A stretch of 64,000 bases of DNA from Clostridia bacterium (GCA_016937975.1 JAFGVN010000098.1:1-64000); one strand, 5' to 3'; shown: positions 18,449 to 27,855, numbered from the stretch's first letter. Translations and numbers: made by a program. Notes: generated from the letters alone by a model not told the origin.

Positions 18449-19333
18449 CTAAAGCAAATCATCTAAACTTAACATTTCATCTTTAATAAAAACAACTCTA
18501 TCTTCTAGAATTTGACTTACTGTAGATTTCACCATTTCTAGCTGCACTTTTGAAACTGCTTCTATTTCCATTTTGAAGCTTGTAACAACAATTTCAGCCA
18601 ATTGTACATGATCTGAAACCATATGAATTATAGTTTCATCACCATCATTTTCAATAAGTAGAAAATCATCTGTATTTAAAAGTAAATCTAACACTTCATC
18701 ACGATTCTTAAGCGCAAAAGTCGATACATATACTTCAAAACCTTCATCTTCATTTAATTCTGCTTCATAAAAATCTATAATATTGGTTAAATGCAAAATC
18801 AATTGTGATTGACTTTTTACAAACTCTCTAATGTGTACTGGTTGAAATGCTGCACAATAGTTGTTATATTGTGTCATTACACTTTTGCGAATTACATCTT
18901 CCAAACTACTGTCATAAAATTCTGGTACATCGTTCATAATCCAGTAATTCTCCACCGGATAGATTCTAATTTTCATCAAATCATTTTCTTCAAAATACTG
19001 CTCTGTTTGCAACACATAGTCTTCACCTGTGACTACATCCTTCAACACTATTTTTTCATGTTCAATTCTTATTTTATATACGGAGTAACGAGAATTCTTA
19101 ATACTGTTCTTTACAATTAAGTCGCCTTCGATGTCATCAATGAGAGATTTTCCTTGATAAACATAATCATGTATCAACCAATTGTTAAAACCTTGATCCA
19201 TATCCAAGTCCGTTTTCTGATCACCAAAAGGTGCATGATATACTTGTATTGCTTTATTTATGAAAACTTGATTCCTTTCATTTGCGGCATAAATCAATGC
19301 TTCATCAACTAAATTTTCTATTTTTGTATTCAT
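18449..19333 (-). CDS. Hypothetical acidic cytoplasmic protein
   Basis: A 294-residue, acidic, soluble protein that I cannot place in a family. It has an alpha/beta pattern throughout: a helical start (NLVDEALIYAANERNQVFINKAIQ), a beta-rich middle (SVYKIRIEHEKIVLKDVVTGEDYVLQTEQYF) and a C-terminal alternating region (ETIIHMVSDHVQLAEIVVTSF). There is no signal or membrane helix. The gene has a clear sigma-A promoter and an AGGAG site. It is first in a short unit with the 139-residue protein, ahead of the methyltransferase. Confidence 0.6.
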   Translation of the reverse strand: MNTKIENLVDEALIYAANERNQVFINKAIQVYHAPFGDQKTDLDMDQGFNNWLIHDYVYQGKSLIDDIEGDLIVKNSIKNSRYSVYKIRIEHEKIVLKDVVTGEDYVLQTEQYFEENDLMKIRIYPVENYWIMNDVPEFYDSSLEDVIRKSVMTQYNNYCAAFQPVHIREFVKSQSQLILHLTNIIDFYEAELNEDEGFEVYVSTFALKNRDEVLDLLLNTDDFLLIENDGDETIIHMVSDHVQLAEIVVTSFKMEIEAVSKVQLEMVKSTVSQILEDRVVFIKDEMLSLDDLL

Positions 19334-19366
19334 TTTAACACTCCTTGTCTCAATTGAATCCTACTT

Positions 19367-19395
19367 ATAATACCTAAATTTAATTAGGAGTTCAA
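19367..19395 (-). promoter_or_regulatory. Sigma-A promoter of the unit upstream of the methyltransferase
   Basis: Minus-strand TTGAAC (19390-19395) and TATTAT (19367-19372) at 17-bp spacing, 34 bases upstream of the 294-codon gene. Confidence 0.8.
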
Positions 19396-19551
19396 GATAT
19401 TTTTATTATACACCCACTATCTATACACTCTATTGTAACAAAAAATTCATAACAACTAAAATTTTTACACAAGTTATTAAAATTATCTCCCAAAGTTATT
19501 AAAATTTCCTGACCTTTTAAAAGTAATTATTTTATTTTTCCGTAAAGAGGC

Positions 19552-19557
19552 TATAAT
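19552..19557 (+). promoter_or_regulatory. Possible -10 element of the M3 peptidase gene
   Basis: TATAAT 20 bases upstream of the ATG, with no clear -35 at 16-18 bp. The implied leader would be very short, about 14 bases, so this is a weak call. Confidence 0.35.
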
Positions 19558-19577
19558 AGGGATATCAAGGAGGTATT

Positions 19578-21578
19578 ATGAGAAAAAACAAAATTTTAGT
19601 ATTGGCTTTGGTATTCGTATTAATAATATCTAGCCAATTGTATGGTTGTCAAAACAACGCAAATGGTGGAAATGAACCGACAAGCAACAATGTAACAAAC
19701 GAAGCAGGTGTTAACAATAAGGCTTCTGAAGAAGTAAATTCAGAGAATAATATAAATAATACTGCTCAAAATGATACAGAAGAAGTTGTTGAAACTGAAG
19801 ATCCTGAAGAAGAGATTCCTTCAGGTCCTCAAAGAAGTGATATCCCAGAGGAATACAAGTGGGACTTAGAAAAAGTATATGCGAATACAGATGCTTTTAT
19901 GGCAGATGTAAACAAGGTAAAAGACAGTTTCAAATTTTTTGCTGATGCAGAAGCAGATTTTACTAAAAGTTTAGATTCATTTTTAAACACTTTAAAACAA
20001 TATGAAGAAATAAGAAGAGTCACAGATAAAGTATATGTTTTCGCTACATTACAAGCCCATACCGATACAGCAAACACTGATTTTTCAGATTTAGAAGATA
20101 TTACTGCTGAATTAGATACAAGCTTAACAGAAGCAACATCTTATTTCATGCCAGCAATCATTGATATTGATGATGAGACTTTAGAAATATGGCTTGCTGC
20201 TGATGAACTCAAGGACTATCGTAGTTTCATTGAAGATATTATCAATGATCGTGACCATATTCTTTCTGAAAGTGAAGAAGAAATTCTCGCGCAAGCACAA
20301 ATCTTATTTGAAGTGCCAGAATCTATTTATGATGCATTCAATTATTTAACTGATTTTAGTGATTATTTACCTGAACCGGATTGGAATAAATTCTGGTCAG
20401 GTTCTAGAGAAGACAAGAAAGACGCTTTAGAAGCATATTATGCAAAAAGTGCAGCTGGCATCAACTTACTCTCAGAAATCTATGAAAGTGAGATTAAGAA
20501 AAATACTTTTTTTGCTGAAGCAAGAAATTATGATTCTGCATTGGAAAGTGCTTTAGATACAGATGGTATGACTTTAGAGGCATATGATAAAGTCTTTGAT
20601 ATTACTCATGACAATTTAGACAAATTGCACCATTGGATTTCTTTAAAGAAAGAAATTTTAGGCATTGAAGATCAAGTTCATATATATGACTTGTATTCAC
20701 CACTTATTGATAATCCTTACAGTTTTATTGATTATGAACCTGGTAAAGAAATTATATTTGAAGCCTTAAAACCTTTAGGACAAAAGTATATTGATGATTT
20801 AAAAGAAGGTTTCGATAGCAGATGGGCAGATGTTTATACAACTGAAGGCAAATACGAAGGCGGATATCAATGGGGAACTTATGATACTGATCCATTTGTC
20901 TTGTTGAACTTCTACGGTTTAATGACTGATGTTTCAACAGTAGCTCATGAAATGGGTCACGCATTAAACTTTAAATATTCAAATGAAAATCAAAACTACT
21001 TCACTTCAGGGGTTCCAATTTTCAATGCTGAAATCGCTTCGACAACCAATGAATCTATGGTCTTTGAATATCGTGTCAAAACTGCAACAACTAAGACTGA
21101 AAAACAACAAGCTTTGTTAAATTACATCGAACTAATTGAAAATACAATCTTCACACAAATGATTTATGCAGACTTCGAAAAAAGAGCTTATGAAGCTTAT
21201 GAAGCAGGCGAACCATTAAGTGCAGATGTATTCAACGAAATCATGGGTGAAGTTTATCAAGAGTATTATGGTGAAGATTTTGCTATTGATGAGATTACGA
21301 CTTATCAATGGGCAGAGATTCCACATTTCTACAACGCTTTCTATGTTTACAAGTATGCTACTGGTTTATCAGCTGGTTTATCATTCTCAAATCAAGTTAT
21401 CAATGGTGATAAAGAAGATGTTCAGAAATATTTGGATTTCTTAAAAGCAGGTTCTTCTGCACCTCCATTACAATTATTAAAAACTGCAGGTGTTGATTTC
21501 TCAACTGGAGAACCACTACAACTTGCATTTGATAAATTTGAAGAACTTGTAAAAGAGTTTGAAGAAACACTTAAATAA
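19578..21578 (+). CDS. Lipoprotein oligoendopeptidase F-like M3 metallopeptidase
   Basis: Zinc oligopeptidase with the M3 active-site motif H457-E-M-G-H461 (VAHEMGHALNFKYS) and a third ligand expected in the following helix (FNAEIASTTNE). The all-helical PepF fold runs from about residue 75 to the end. Unlike the usual cytosolic PepF, this protein has a lipoprotein signal (LALVFVLIISSQLYGC) and then about 55 Asn/Glu-rich residues that look like a flexible spacer. It is therefore predicted to sit on the outer face of the membrane and trim peptides there. The gene is monocistronic with an AAGGAGG site and its own terminator. The overall length of 666 residues fits PepF (about 600) plus the anchor. 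Confidence 0.92.
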   Translation: MRKNKILVLALVFVLIISSQLYGCQNNANGGNEPTSNNVTNEAGVNNKASEEVNSENNINNTAQNDTEEVVETEDPEEEIPSGPQRSDIPEEYKWDLEKVYANTDAFMADVNKVKDSFKFFADAEADFTKSLDSFLNTLKQYEEIRRVTDKVYVFATLQAHTDTANTDFSDLEDITAELDTSLTEATSYFMPAIIDIDDETLEIWLAADELKDYRSFIEDIINDRDHILSESEEEILAQAQILFEVPESIYDAFNYLTDFSDYLPEPDWNKFWSGSREDKKDALEAYYAKSAAGINLLSEIYESEIKKNTFFAEARNYDSALESALDTDGMTLEAYDKVFDITHDNLDKLHHWISLKKEILGIEDQVHIYDLYSPLIDNPYSFIDYEPGKEIIFEALKPLGQKYIDDLKEGFDSRWADVYTTEGKYEGGYQWGTYDTDPFVLLNFYGLMTDVSTVAHEMGHALNFKYSNENQNYFTSGVPIFNAEIASTTNESMVFEYRVKTATTKTEKQQALLNYIELIENTIFTQMIYADFEKRAYEAYEAGEPLSADVFNEIMGEVYQEYYGEDFAIDEITTYQWAEIPHFYNAFYVYKYATGLSAGLSFSNQVINGDKEDVQKYLDFLKAGSSAPPLQLLKTAGVDFSTGEPLQLAFDKFEELVKEFEETLK

Positions 21579-21587
21579 TACACAATA

Positions 21588-21615
21588 AAGCTTCGCCGAT
21601 CGGCGAAGCTTTTCT
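21588..21615 (+). terminator. Terminator of the M3 peptidase gene
   Basis: A perfect palindrome AAAGCTTCGCCGA/TCGGCGAAGCTTT followed by TTTTC, ten bases after the stop. Confidence 0.88.
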
Positions 21616-21650
21616 TATAAGTAATTTCTTGATATATATAATTTTTGCCC

Positions 21651-22148
21651 TTAGATTTTACCAAAGAATACAACATAATTATGACCATAGTGTTTTGCAC
21701 ACTCGGGACAAGTGGTGAAAAAATAATAAATCTCTTTTAGATGATAACCTTCATCTTTTACATGATGTTTAAAAGATTCAATCCATTTGGGAATCATTTT
21801 GTATGGACCATCAAAGGTCATTAAATAATATTCACCATTCAAATTCGTCATTTCTAGCCCTTCTACAGGCTTTTCTACCATAAAATGATGCTCACATCGC
21901 CAACTTGATAAATCCTTAGATAAAATCAAATAATTGCTCTTAGGCATCGCATCAGCTTTTGAGATTTTATCCATAGAAGCGGTCATAACTTTATTAAGAT
22001 TTATTGGCATATAAAATAAACTTTTGGAAACAGCACGAGCAAACATTTGGTCATGAATTCTCACAACCTTCTTATGCCATTCCTCAGGATGAAACCTCGG
22101 ACAACATCCGGTTTCATTATCACTCATGTCAACAACTGGAATATCCAT
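21651..22148 (-). CDS. Conserved soluble protein, GyrI/SOUL-like fold suspected
   Basis: A 165-residue protein found in this form across anaerobes, in my memory often labelled simply hydrolase. It has several Cys pairs (GCCPRFHPEEWH near residue 15, TTCPECAKHYGHNYVVFFGKI at the end) and an alpha/beta pattern compatible with a GyrI-like small-molecule-binding fold. The C-terminal CPECAKHYGHNYV stretch could bind metal. The ATG follows GAAGAGGTG. It lies downstream of gdhA beyond a terminator and is probably expressed alone. No reaction can be assigned. Confidence 0.55.
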   Translation of the reverse strand: MDIPVVDMSDNETGCCPRFHPEEWHKKVVRIHDQMFARAVSKSLFYMPINLNKVMTASMDKISKADAMPKSNYLILSKDLSSWRCEHHFMVEKPVEGLEMTNLNGEYYLMTFDGPYKMIPKWIESFKHHVKDEGYHLKEIYYFFTTCPECAKHYGHNYVVFFGKI

Positions 22149-22185
22149 AAAATCACCTCTTCAAATAAATACCCAAAAAAATAAA

Positions 22186-22211
22186 AAGAATCTCTAAAAA
22201 AAGAGATTCTT
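22186..22211 (-). terminator. gdhA terminator
   Basis: Minus-strand AAGAATCTCT-N6-AGAGATTCTT followed by a long U-rich tract. Confidence 0.9.
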
Positions 22212-22226
22212 AATAATATTGTAATA

Positions 22227-23606
<1,380 letters not shown>

Positions 23607-23614
23607 CTAACTTA

Positions 23615-23633
23615 TGGGAAGTAAATCTTCCCA
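23615..23633 (-). promoter_or_regulatory. Hairpin in the gdhA leader
   Basis: TGGGAAG-ATTTA-CTTCCCA in the gdhA 5' leader, flanked by two G-rich runs (GGGGG). It lies about 50 bases before the start codon and could affect translation or stability. Confidence 0.45.
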
Positions 23634-23687
23634 CCCCCAACTTTTATGTGAAAAATCACTTTTGAAATGAAATGTTTTATATAAGAA

Positions 23688-23716
23688 AACATAGTCCTAT
23701 TGGCAAACGTTTTCAA
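23688..23716 (-). promoter_or_regulatory. Sigma-A promoter of gdhA
   Basis: TTGAAA (23711-23716) and TATGTT (23688-23693) with a 17-bp spacer on the minus strand. Confidence 0.7.
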
Positions 23717-23791
23717 TCTCATTCCATTAACATAGTAACATAGTTTGAAAGAGTTGGAAATATAAATGTTAAAATATAATTAATAAAATTC

Positions 23792-23828
23792 AGAATTGTC
23801 AGAATTTTCACAATTAGAATTGTCAGAA
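23792..23828. repeat. Paired 13-bp direct repeat upstream of gdhA
   Basis: AGAATTGTCAGAA occurs at 23792-23804 and again at 23816-23828. The palindrome ACAATTAGAATTGT (23810-23823) overlaps the second copy. The position upstream of two divergent promoters suggests a regulator site; this is inference. Confidence 0.55.
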
Positions 23829-23875
23829 CATTCAAACTATTGCAATTTCAAGACTTTTACTGTCTTTTATTTGTT

Positions 23876-23904
23876 TTGACAAGTTAAAAAAAAATTTATA
23901 TACT
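23876..23904 (+). promoter_or_regulatory. Sigma-A promoter of the DUF1294 gene
   Basis: Perfect TTGACA (23876-23881), 17-bp spacer, TATACT (23899-23904). The predicted leader is only about 18 bases. Confidence 0.85.
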
Positions 23905-23928
23905 GTAAGTACATTGTTTGGAGGTCAA

Positions 23929-24222
23929 ATGTTAATTAAAATAGTACTATCCTTATATGTTTTTTTTGGCTTACTAAGCTTCATTCTTTTTGGCGTTGAC
24001 AAATATAAAGCCATCAAAGGCAAATATCGAATATCAGAAGCTATGCTATTAGCTTCAGGAGCCTTGTTTGGGTGTTATGGTATGATCATGGGTATGCTCA
24101 TATTCAATCATAAAACAAAAAAGACTAAATTTAGAGTAATTGTACCAATTATATTCAGTATCCATACTTGTATTTGGCTTTTCATTTCAATGAACCCAGA
24201 TACATTAAATAGATTATTTTAG
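23929..24222 (+). CDS. DUF1294 small membrane protein
   Basis: A 97-residue membrane protein with three hydrophobic helices and the DUF1294 pattern: FGVDKYKAIKGKYRISEAMLLASGALFGCYGMIMGMLIFNHKTKKTKF. The family is widespread but has no assigned function. I start at the ATG that follows GGAGG; the track start at TTG lies five codons upstream within the ribosome-site region. It is followed after 17 bp by the PH-domain gene, so they form a two-gene unit. Confidence 0.85.
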   Translation: MLIKIVLSLYVFFGLLSFILFGVDKYKAIKGKYRISEAMLLASGALFGCYGMIMGMLIFNHKTKKTKFRVIVPIIFSIHTCIWLFISMNPDTLNRLF

Positions 24223-24239
24223 TATGAAAAGGAGCTAAC

Positions 24240-24686
24240 ATGAAAATCAAATATAAATTTTCAGCAGTGTGGGTTGCAATGGCTTTTATATGGCTATTAA
24301 TTAGTTATTTCTTGTTAAATAATTACGTTGATAAAGTAGATGTGTCTGTTTTACCTGTGATTTTGGTACTGCCAGTACTCATCATTGTTTATTATATTGC
24401 AATGCCTTTAATCAACTATATTGTAATTGATCAAGAACTGATTCAAATTCATAAGAGTTTTATTATCTTTAAACATAAGGTTAAAGTTAGTGAGATACAT
24501 CATTGTAATATCATGAACAAGGATTTTGTCATTTTTACTAAGAATGAAGATGTTTTCCCGATTCACATGGATTGGATGAGAAAAGAAGAAATGATTTCTA
24601 TTTTTGAAATAATTTCAAAAACAGCTTTAATTCAAGATAAAGAGAAAAAAACTGTTAACTTAGAAACTTTTAAATCTATGATTTAA
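24240..24686 (+). CDS. Membrane protein with bacterial PH-like domain
   Basis: A 148-residue protein with two membrane helices (about 8-27 and 35-60). A cytoplasmic strand-rich domain follows (YIVIDQELIQIHKSFIIFKHKVKVSEIHHCNIMNKDFVIFTKN) with the look of a bacterial pleckstrin-homology (bPH) module. Its function is unknown. It has a good ribosome site (AAAAGGAG). It ends at a bidirectional terminator facing the convergent PHP operon. Confidence 0.65.
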   Translation: MKIKYKFSAVWVAMAFIWLLISYFLLNNYVDKVDVSVLPVILVLPVLIIVYYIAMPLINYIVIDQELIQIHKSFIIFKHKVKVSEIHHCNIMNKDFVIFTKNEDVFPIHMDWMRKEEMISIFEIISKTALIQDKEKKTVNLETFKSMI

Positions 24687-24704
24687 CACTGACAAAAAAA
24701 TATC

Positions 24705-24742
24705 AAAAGATGCTCATTTTTATTAAATGATGCATCTTTTTT
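24705..24742. terminator. Bidirectional terminator between PH-domain gene and PHP operon
   Basis: AAAAGATGCTCATTT-TTATT-AAATGA(T)GCATCTTTT, a 15-bp stem with one bulged T. It is flanked by T-runs on both strands and serves the convergent units. Confidence 0.88.
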
Positions 24743-24848
24743 AATTTTAAAAGCTAAAAGCATTGAAATTTGAAGGTTATTTTTTTGCAAAATGAATTTA
24801 TGTTTAACCTAACTTGCAATAAATTAGCACATTTTTGTTATATTATTA

Positions 24849-25052
24849 TCAATCCTCATCCCTTGCCATATAACCATTAGGCATATAGTTCGGCTCAGGC
24901 CAATCGCCATGTTCCCTTAGATAAAGTCTTCTCTTACATTCATTATGTCTCCCACCTCGACAATAAATACGAATAAAACCTTTACATTGTATATTTGGAC
25001 TACTTTCAAATTTTTTCTTAAACATACATTCATCACTTACAGGACACAACAT
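24849..25052 (-). CDS. Small Cys-rich protein
   Basis: A 67-residue protein with cysteines at CPVSDEC, QCKGF, YCRGGRHNECKR, probably a small metal-binding fold. A tail with Pro and Asn (WPEPNYMPNGYM) follows. Similar cysteine spacing (C..CxF ... YC.G....C.R) appears in short conserved proteins of anaerobes, but I cannot name a function. It is the last gene of the six-gene operon, 13 bp after the PHP gene, with AAGGAGG upstream. Confidence 0.6.
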   Translation of the reverse strand: MLCPVSDECMFKKKFESSPNIQCKGFIRIYCRGGRHNECKRRLYLREHGDWPEPNYMPNGYMARDED

Positions 25053-25065
25053 GGCAAATCCTCCT

Positions 25066-25884
25066 TTATTTCATCATATCATGAAAATACTCATAGCTGA
25101 CCATGTCTTTTGTTATTTCTGGAAAACCCATTTTTCGATTAACAAAGCCACCATGATAATCTGAACCACCTGAAATCTTCAAGTTGTTTTTTTTACAATA
25201 TTCTATATAAAAATCGCCCTCTTGCTCATCTTTCAGATAAGGTGAGTAACATTCTATACCATCGATTTGAAGTGATTTAAAATGATCCAACATTTCAATG
25301 TCTATAAACTCTTTAAAATAAGCTGAAGGATGTGCTAAAAAAACTTTTGCCCCAGCATCATGTAAAACGGGTATTACATCTTCTGGATTTTTAAAAACCA
25401 ATTTTACATTTAAAGGTTGAGTTAATTTAAAATATTCATAAATGTTCTGAATAAGTCCAGCATCGATAAGAAAATTTAACGAGGGCCAACCACCACGATG
25501 AATATTATCTTCATATTTCAAGAAGTCATCTAAGGTAAAATCATGACCTTCTGCTAAGGCTTGTATAATCTGAATATCGAAGTTCTTCCTTTGATTGAGA
25601 TTATATGTCAACAGATCTAAAAAGCCCTTATGATTAGGATTATAACCATAGGTAGTCAAATGATACTCTTTACCTTCAATGGATACAGCAACTTCAACAC
25701 CAGGTATAAATGAAACCCCCTCTTGAGCTGCTAAGCCCTTCATTTCCTCTATTCCTTCAATCGTGTCATGATCTGTTAAAGAAAATAATTCAATGTTCTT
25801 TTCTATGACTTCATTTAACAGGGCTTCACAGGTCATTCTTCCATCAGAGTATATGGAGTGCATATGTAAATCAATATAAGCCAT
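25066..25884 (-). CDS. PHP-domain phosphoesterase
   Basis: A 272-residue metal-dependent phosphoesterase of the PHP superfamily. The metal ligands are visible in order: HMHSIYSDG (7-15), TDHDT, a conserved E in GVEV, LAHPSAYF and a C-terminal SDYHGG. The family includes 5'-3' RNA/oligonucleotide phosphatases and 3',5'-nucleotide phosphatases (RNase AM type), and length and motif order fit that group. The true substrate is not certain. The ATG shares one base with the stop of the upstream gene (TAATG), so translation is coupled. Confidence 0.85.
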   Translation of the reverse strand: MAYIDLHMHSIYSDGRMTCEALLNEVIEKNIELFSLTDHDTIEGIEEMKGLAAQEGVSFIPGVEVAVSIEGKEYHLTTYGYNPNHKGFLDLLTYNLNQRKNFDIQIIQALAEGHDFTLDDFLKYEDNIHRGGWPSLNFLIDAGLIQNIYEYFKLTQPLNVKLVFKNPEDVIPVLHDAGAKVFLAHPSAYFKEFIDIEMLDHFKSLQIDGIECYSPYLKDEQEGDFYIEYCKKNNLKISGGSDYHGGFVNRKMGFPEITKDMVSYEYFHDMMK

Positions 25885-26165
25885 TATATGATCTCCTTAA
25901 AGCCTCTATAAGGTGATAAAACTTCAATGTTGAAAGTGGATTTTCCGGCTCTTACCAAAGGTAACTTTGCCAGATAATTTTCACACTCTCTTTTTGAGGA
26001 GCATTCCATAATCAAAATCATTTCATTGGACCCCTCCTTTTCATACATTTCTCTGATATAACCATACAGGTAAAGATCATACATTGCCTTTCTTTGCTCA
26101 GACAACAAGATTTCTTCCCCCAACATTAGAGGACATAACTCATTTTCTCTTGCCAACAGCTTCAT
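25884..26165 (-). CDS. Muconolactone isomerase/YciI-like small protein
   Basis: A 93-residue protein with the pattern of ferredoxin-like dimeric alpha-beta barrels: YLYGYIREMYEKEGSNEMILIMECSSKRECENYLAKLPLVRAGKSTFNIEVLSPYRGF. The LPLVRAG and PYRGF blocks are typical of muconolactone-delta-isomerase-like proteins. Outside aromatic degradation pathways these proteins have no known reaction. It overlaps the glutaredoxin gene by four bases (ATGA) and the PHP gene by one. Confidence 0.65.
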   Translation of the reverse strand: MKLLARENELCPLMLGEEILLSEQRKAMYDLYLYGYIREMYEKEGSNEMILIMECSSKRECENYLAKLPLVRAGKSTFNIEVLSPYRGFKEII

Positions 26166-26416
26166 GACTTAATAACCTCCATCAGTTCACCTTTTTCATG
26201 CAAAACATGCATCAAATCGCAATCACCTATAAACTCACCATCAGCAAAGATTTGTGGTAATGTCCCACATCCTGTTTTAGCCTCCAAATCCTTTAATCTT
26301 GGATCACCAAATGGTATCATATGCTCAGTATAAGGTATTTTCAAATCTTCAAACAGCTTCTTAACTTTTACACAATAAGGACAGAACTTGAATGTCCAAA
26401 CTTCTATATGTTTCAT
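26162..26416 (-). CDS. Glutaredoxin
   Basis: An 84-residue thioredoxin-fold protein with the dithiol active site C12-P-Y-C15 and the cis-Pro/GSH-binding loop TGCGTLPQIFADGEFIGDCD. It could reduce protein disulfides or mixed disulfides. In Clostridia lacking glutathione it may use another thiol. It has an extra Cys just before TLPQ and another at GDCD. It is embedded in the overlapping operon between the membrane protein and the isomerase-like gene. Confidence 0.88.
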   Translation of the reverse strand: MKHIEVWTFKFCPYCVKVKKLFEDLKIPYTEHMIPFGDPRLKDLEAKTGCGTLPQIFADGEFIGDCDLMHVLHEKGELMEVIKS

Positions 26417-26418
26417 AA

Positions 26419-26751
26419 CTACTCCTTAATTTCATATCTCTTGCAACAAAATCTTAACTGAAGTACATAATGTAGGGTAATCAGAATATAGAATCCTAAA
26501 AAGTACAAACCTACTGAATCGTTCTTGGTAACAATTTGGACAATTCCAAAAATCAAACTGCCCAATACAGTTAAAATCCCTGTGTAAAACATCAATTTAT
26601 AGACAAAAGTCTTTAGCCCTTCTCTATTGTATTTTTTCTTATCATCATATTGTTTTAAAACTTCTACATAACCTGTGCGATTAATATATCTTCCCAAAAG
26701 ACTTACAATAACGCCAGGAACTGCAAAGGCAAAAATTATCCATGTACTCAT
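26419..26751 (-). CDS. DUF3784-like small membrane protein
   Basis: A 110-residue protein with three membrane helices (about 3-20, 52-72 and 80-98) and a charged loop YDDKKKYNREGLKTFVYKLM, resembling DUF3784 proteins of Firmicutes. The function is unknown. It shares one base with the upstream HD-CoaD-like gene and lies two bases before glutaredoxin, so it is fixed in the operon. Confidence 0.6.
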   Translation of the reverse strand: MSTWIIFAFAVPGVIVSLLGRYINRTGYVEVLKQYDDKKKYNREGLKTFVYKLMFYTGILTVLGSLIFGIVQIVTKNDSVGLYFLGFYILITLHYVLQLRFCCKRYEIKE

Positions 26752-27770
26752 TATTCCTCCTTGAAAGTATATCTTTCAATCATTTTACTGGCCATGCCGT
26801 TTTCTTGACCTCTTGACATAATATCGCGAATTAAACTGGAACTGATATGCTCATATTCCTTGTCACAGAAATAGTAAACAAACTCCTGATTAGGCAGAAA
26901 ATCCTTAATTACATTTCTAAGTCCTTCTTCATGTTGCAAGTCATATGCATTTCTTAGACCTCTCACAACAAAAACCTCTCCATGTTCTTTAAGCCTTTGG
27001 ATTTCAGTCGTAATTAAGCCACTGTAAAAAACAATTTCTCTATTTCTAACCACATCTGGCAATTTTGTTTTTTGAAGATCCTTCTTGTCATAATTGATCC
27101 CTACACCAATAACCACTTTATCAAATGATTTTTCTGCCTTTTGTAAAATGTTATAGTGTCCTATATGAAAAGGGTTAAAACTACCTGGATAAAAACCAAT
27201 TTTATAAACTTTCTGTACAACTATGTCTCTTAATTCCAATAATGTATGATTACCAGTTTCTTCAAAGGCATAGTTCAAGAAAGCTTTTCTACCTTCTTTA
27301 TAATCGTTTATACTGAGATGTTGATATTCTTTAAAAATATCATCTTCCCATGTTAGCAAGGAATTGATATCTGTTTTATAAAGAATACTTCTGTCAACGC
27401 GAATAATCTCTTTCTCTAACTCAGTCAATTCTTGCTTAATATAAGCAGTTGCTTTAATAAGGCTCTCCACTATGTTGATAAATACTTCCTCACCATTACA
27501 ATGTGCTCTAAAAAAAGCAGCAGATTCAGCCTCATGATGTTCTATTTTCCCGTCATAAATGATATCGTGAAATAAAATTCCAATAACTAAAGCGTCATCA
27601 TCAATCTCTATGTTTTTCAACATATCACGAATATGTTCAAAATTATGATAGAAACGACTATGATGATTATAAGTTTTCATAATCTCTTCTAAGGTAAAAG
27701 TCACATGATATTTCGTCAACAAACCTTGTAAATCCCAAGTTTTATTTAAATAATGATTTGTAATTTTCAT
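26751..27770 (-). CDS. HD-phosphohydrolase/CoaD-like nucleotidyltransferase fusion
   Basis: A 339-residue two-domain protein. Residues about 1-185 are an HD-superfamily phosphohydrolase of the COG4339 type (YHNFEHIRDML, then the metal pair in FHD and a EHHEAESAAFF helix). Residues about 190-339 are a nucleotidyltransferase with GSFNPFHIGH (HxGH at 202-205), VVRGLRNAYDLQHEEGLRN and YEHISSSLIRDIMS, closest in motif to CoaD (phosphopantetheine adenylyltransferase). Whether it makes dephospho-CoA or another adenylylated product is unknown. I start at the ATG behind GGAGG; the track start is 19 codons earlier and lies over the promoter. First gene of the operon. Confidence 0.85.
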   Translation of the reverse strand: MKITNHYLNKTWDLQGLLTKYHVTFTLEEIMKTYNHHSRFYHNFEHIRDMLKNIEIDDDALVIGILFHDIIYDGKIEHHEAESAAFFRAHCNGEEVFINIVESLIKATAYIKQELTELEKEIIRVDRSILYKTDINSLLTWEDDIFKEYQHLSINDYKEGRKAFLNYAFEETGNHTLLELRDIVVQKVYKIGFYPGSFNPFHIGHYNILQKAEKSFDKVVIGVGINYDKKDLQKTKLPDVVRNREIVFYSGLITTEIQRLKEHGEVFVVRGLRNAYDLQHEEGLRNVIKDFLPNQEFVYYFCDKEYEHISSSLIRDIMSRGQENGMASKMIERYTFKEE

Positions 27771-27786
27771 AATTTCCTCCAAAAAT

Positions 27787-27815
27787 ACTATATCACATTT
27801 CACTGGATTTGTAGA
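27787..27815 (-). promoter_or_regulatory. Extended -10 promoter of the HD-CoaD operon
   Basis: TGATATAGT extended -10 (TATAGT at 27787-27792) with TCTACA 17 bp upstream. It is placed just before the ribosome site of the corrected start. Confidence 0.65.
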
Positions 27816-27855
27816 CACTTTATCCAATTAGCAATTTGTCTCACCATATAAAATC

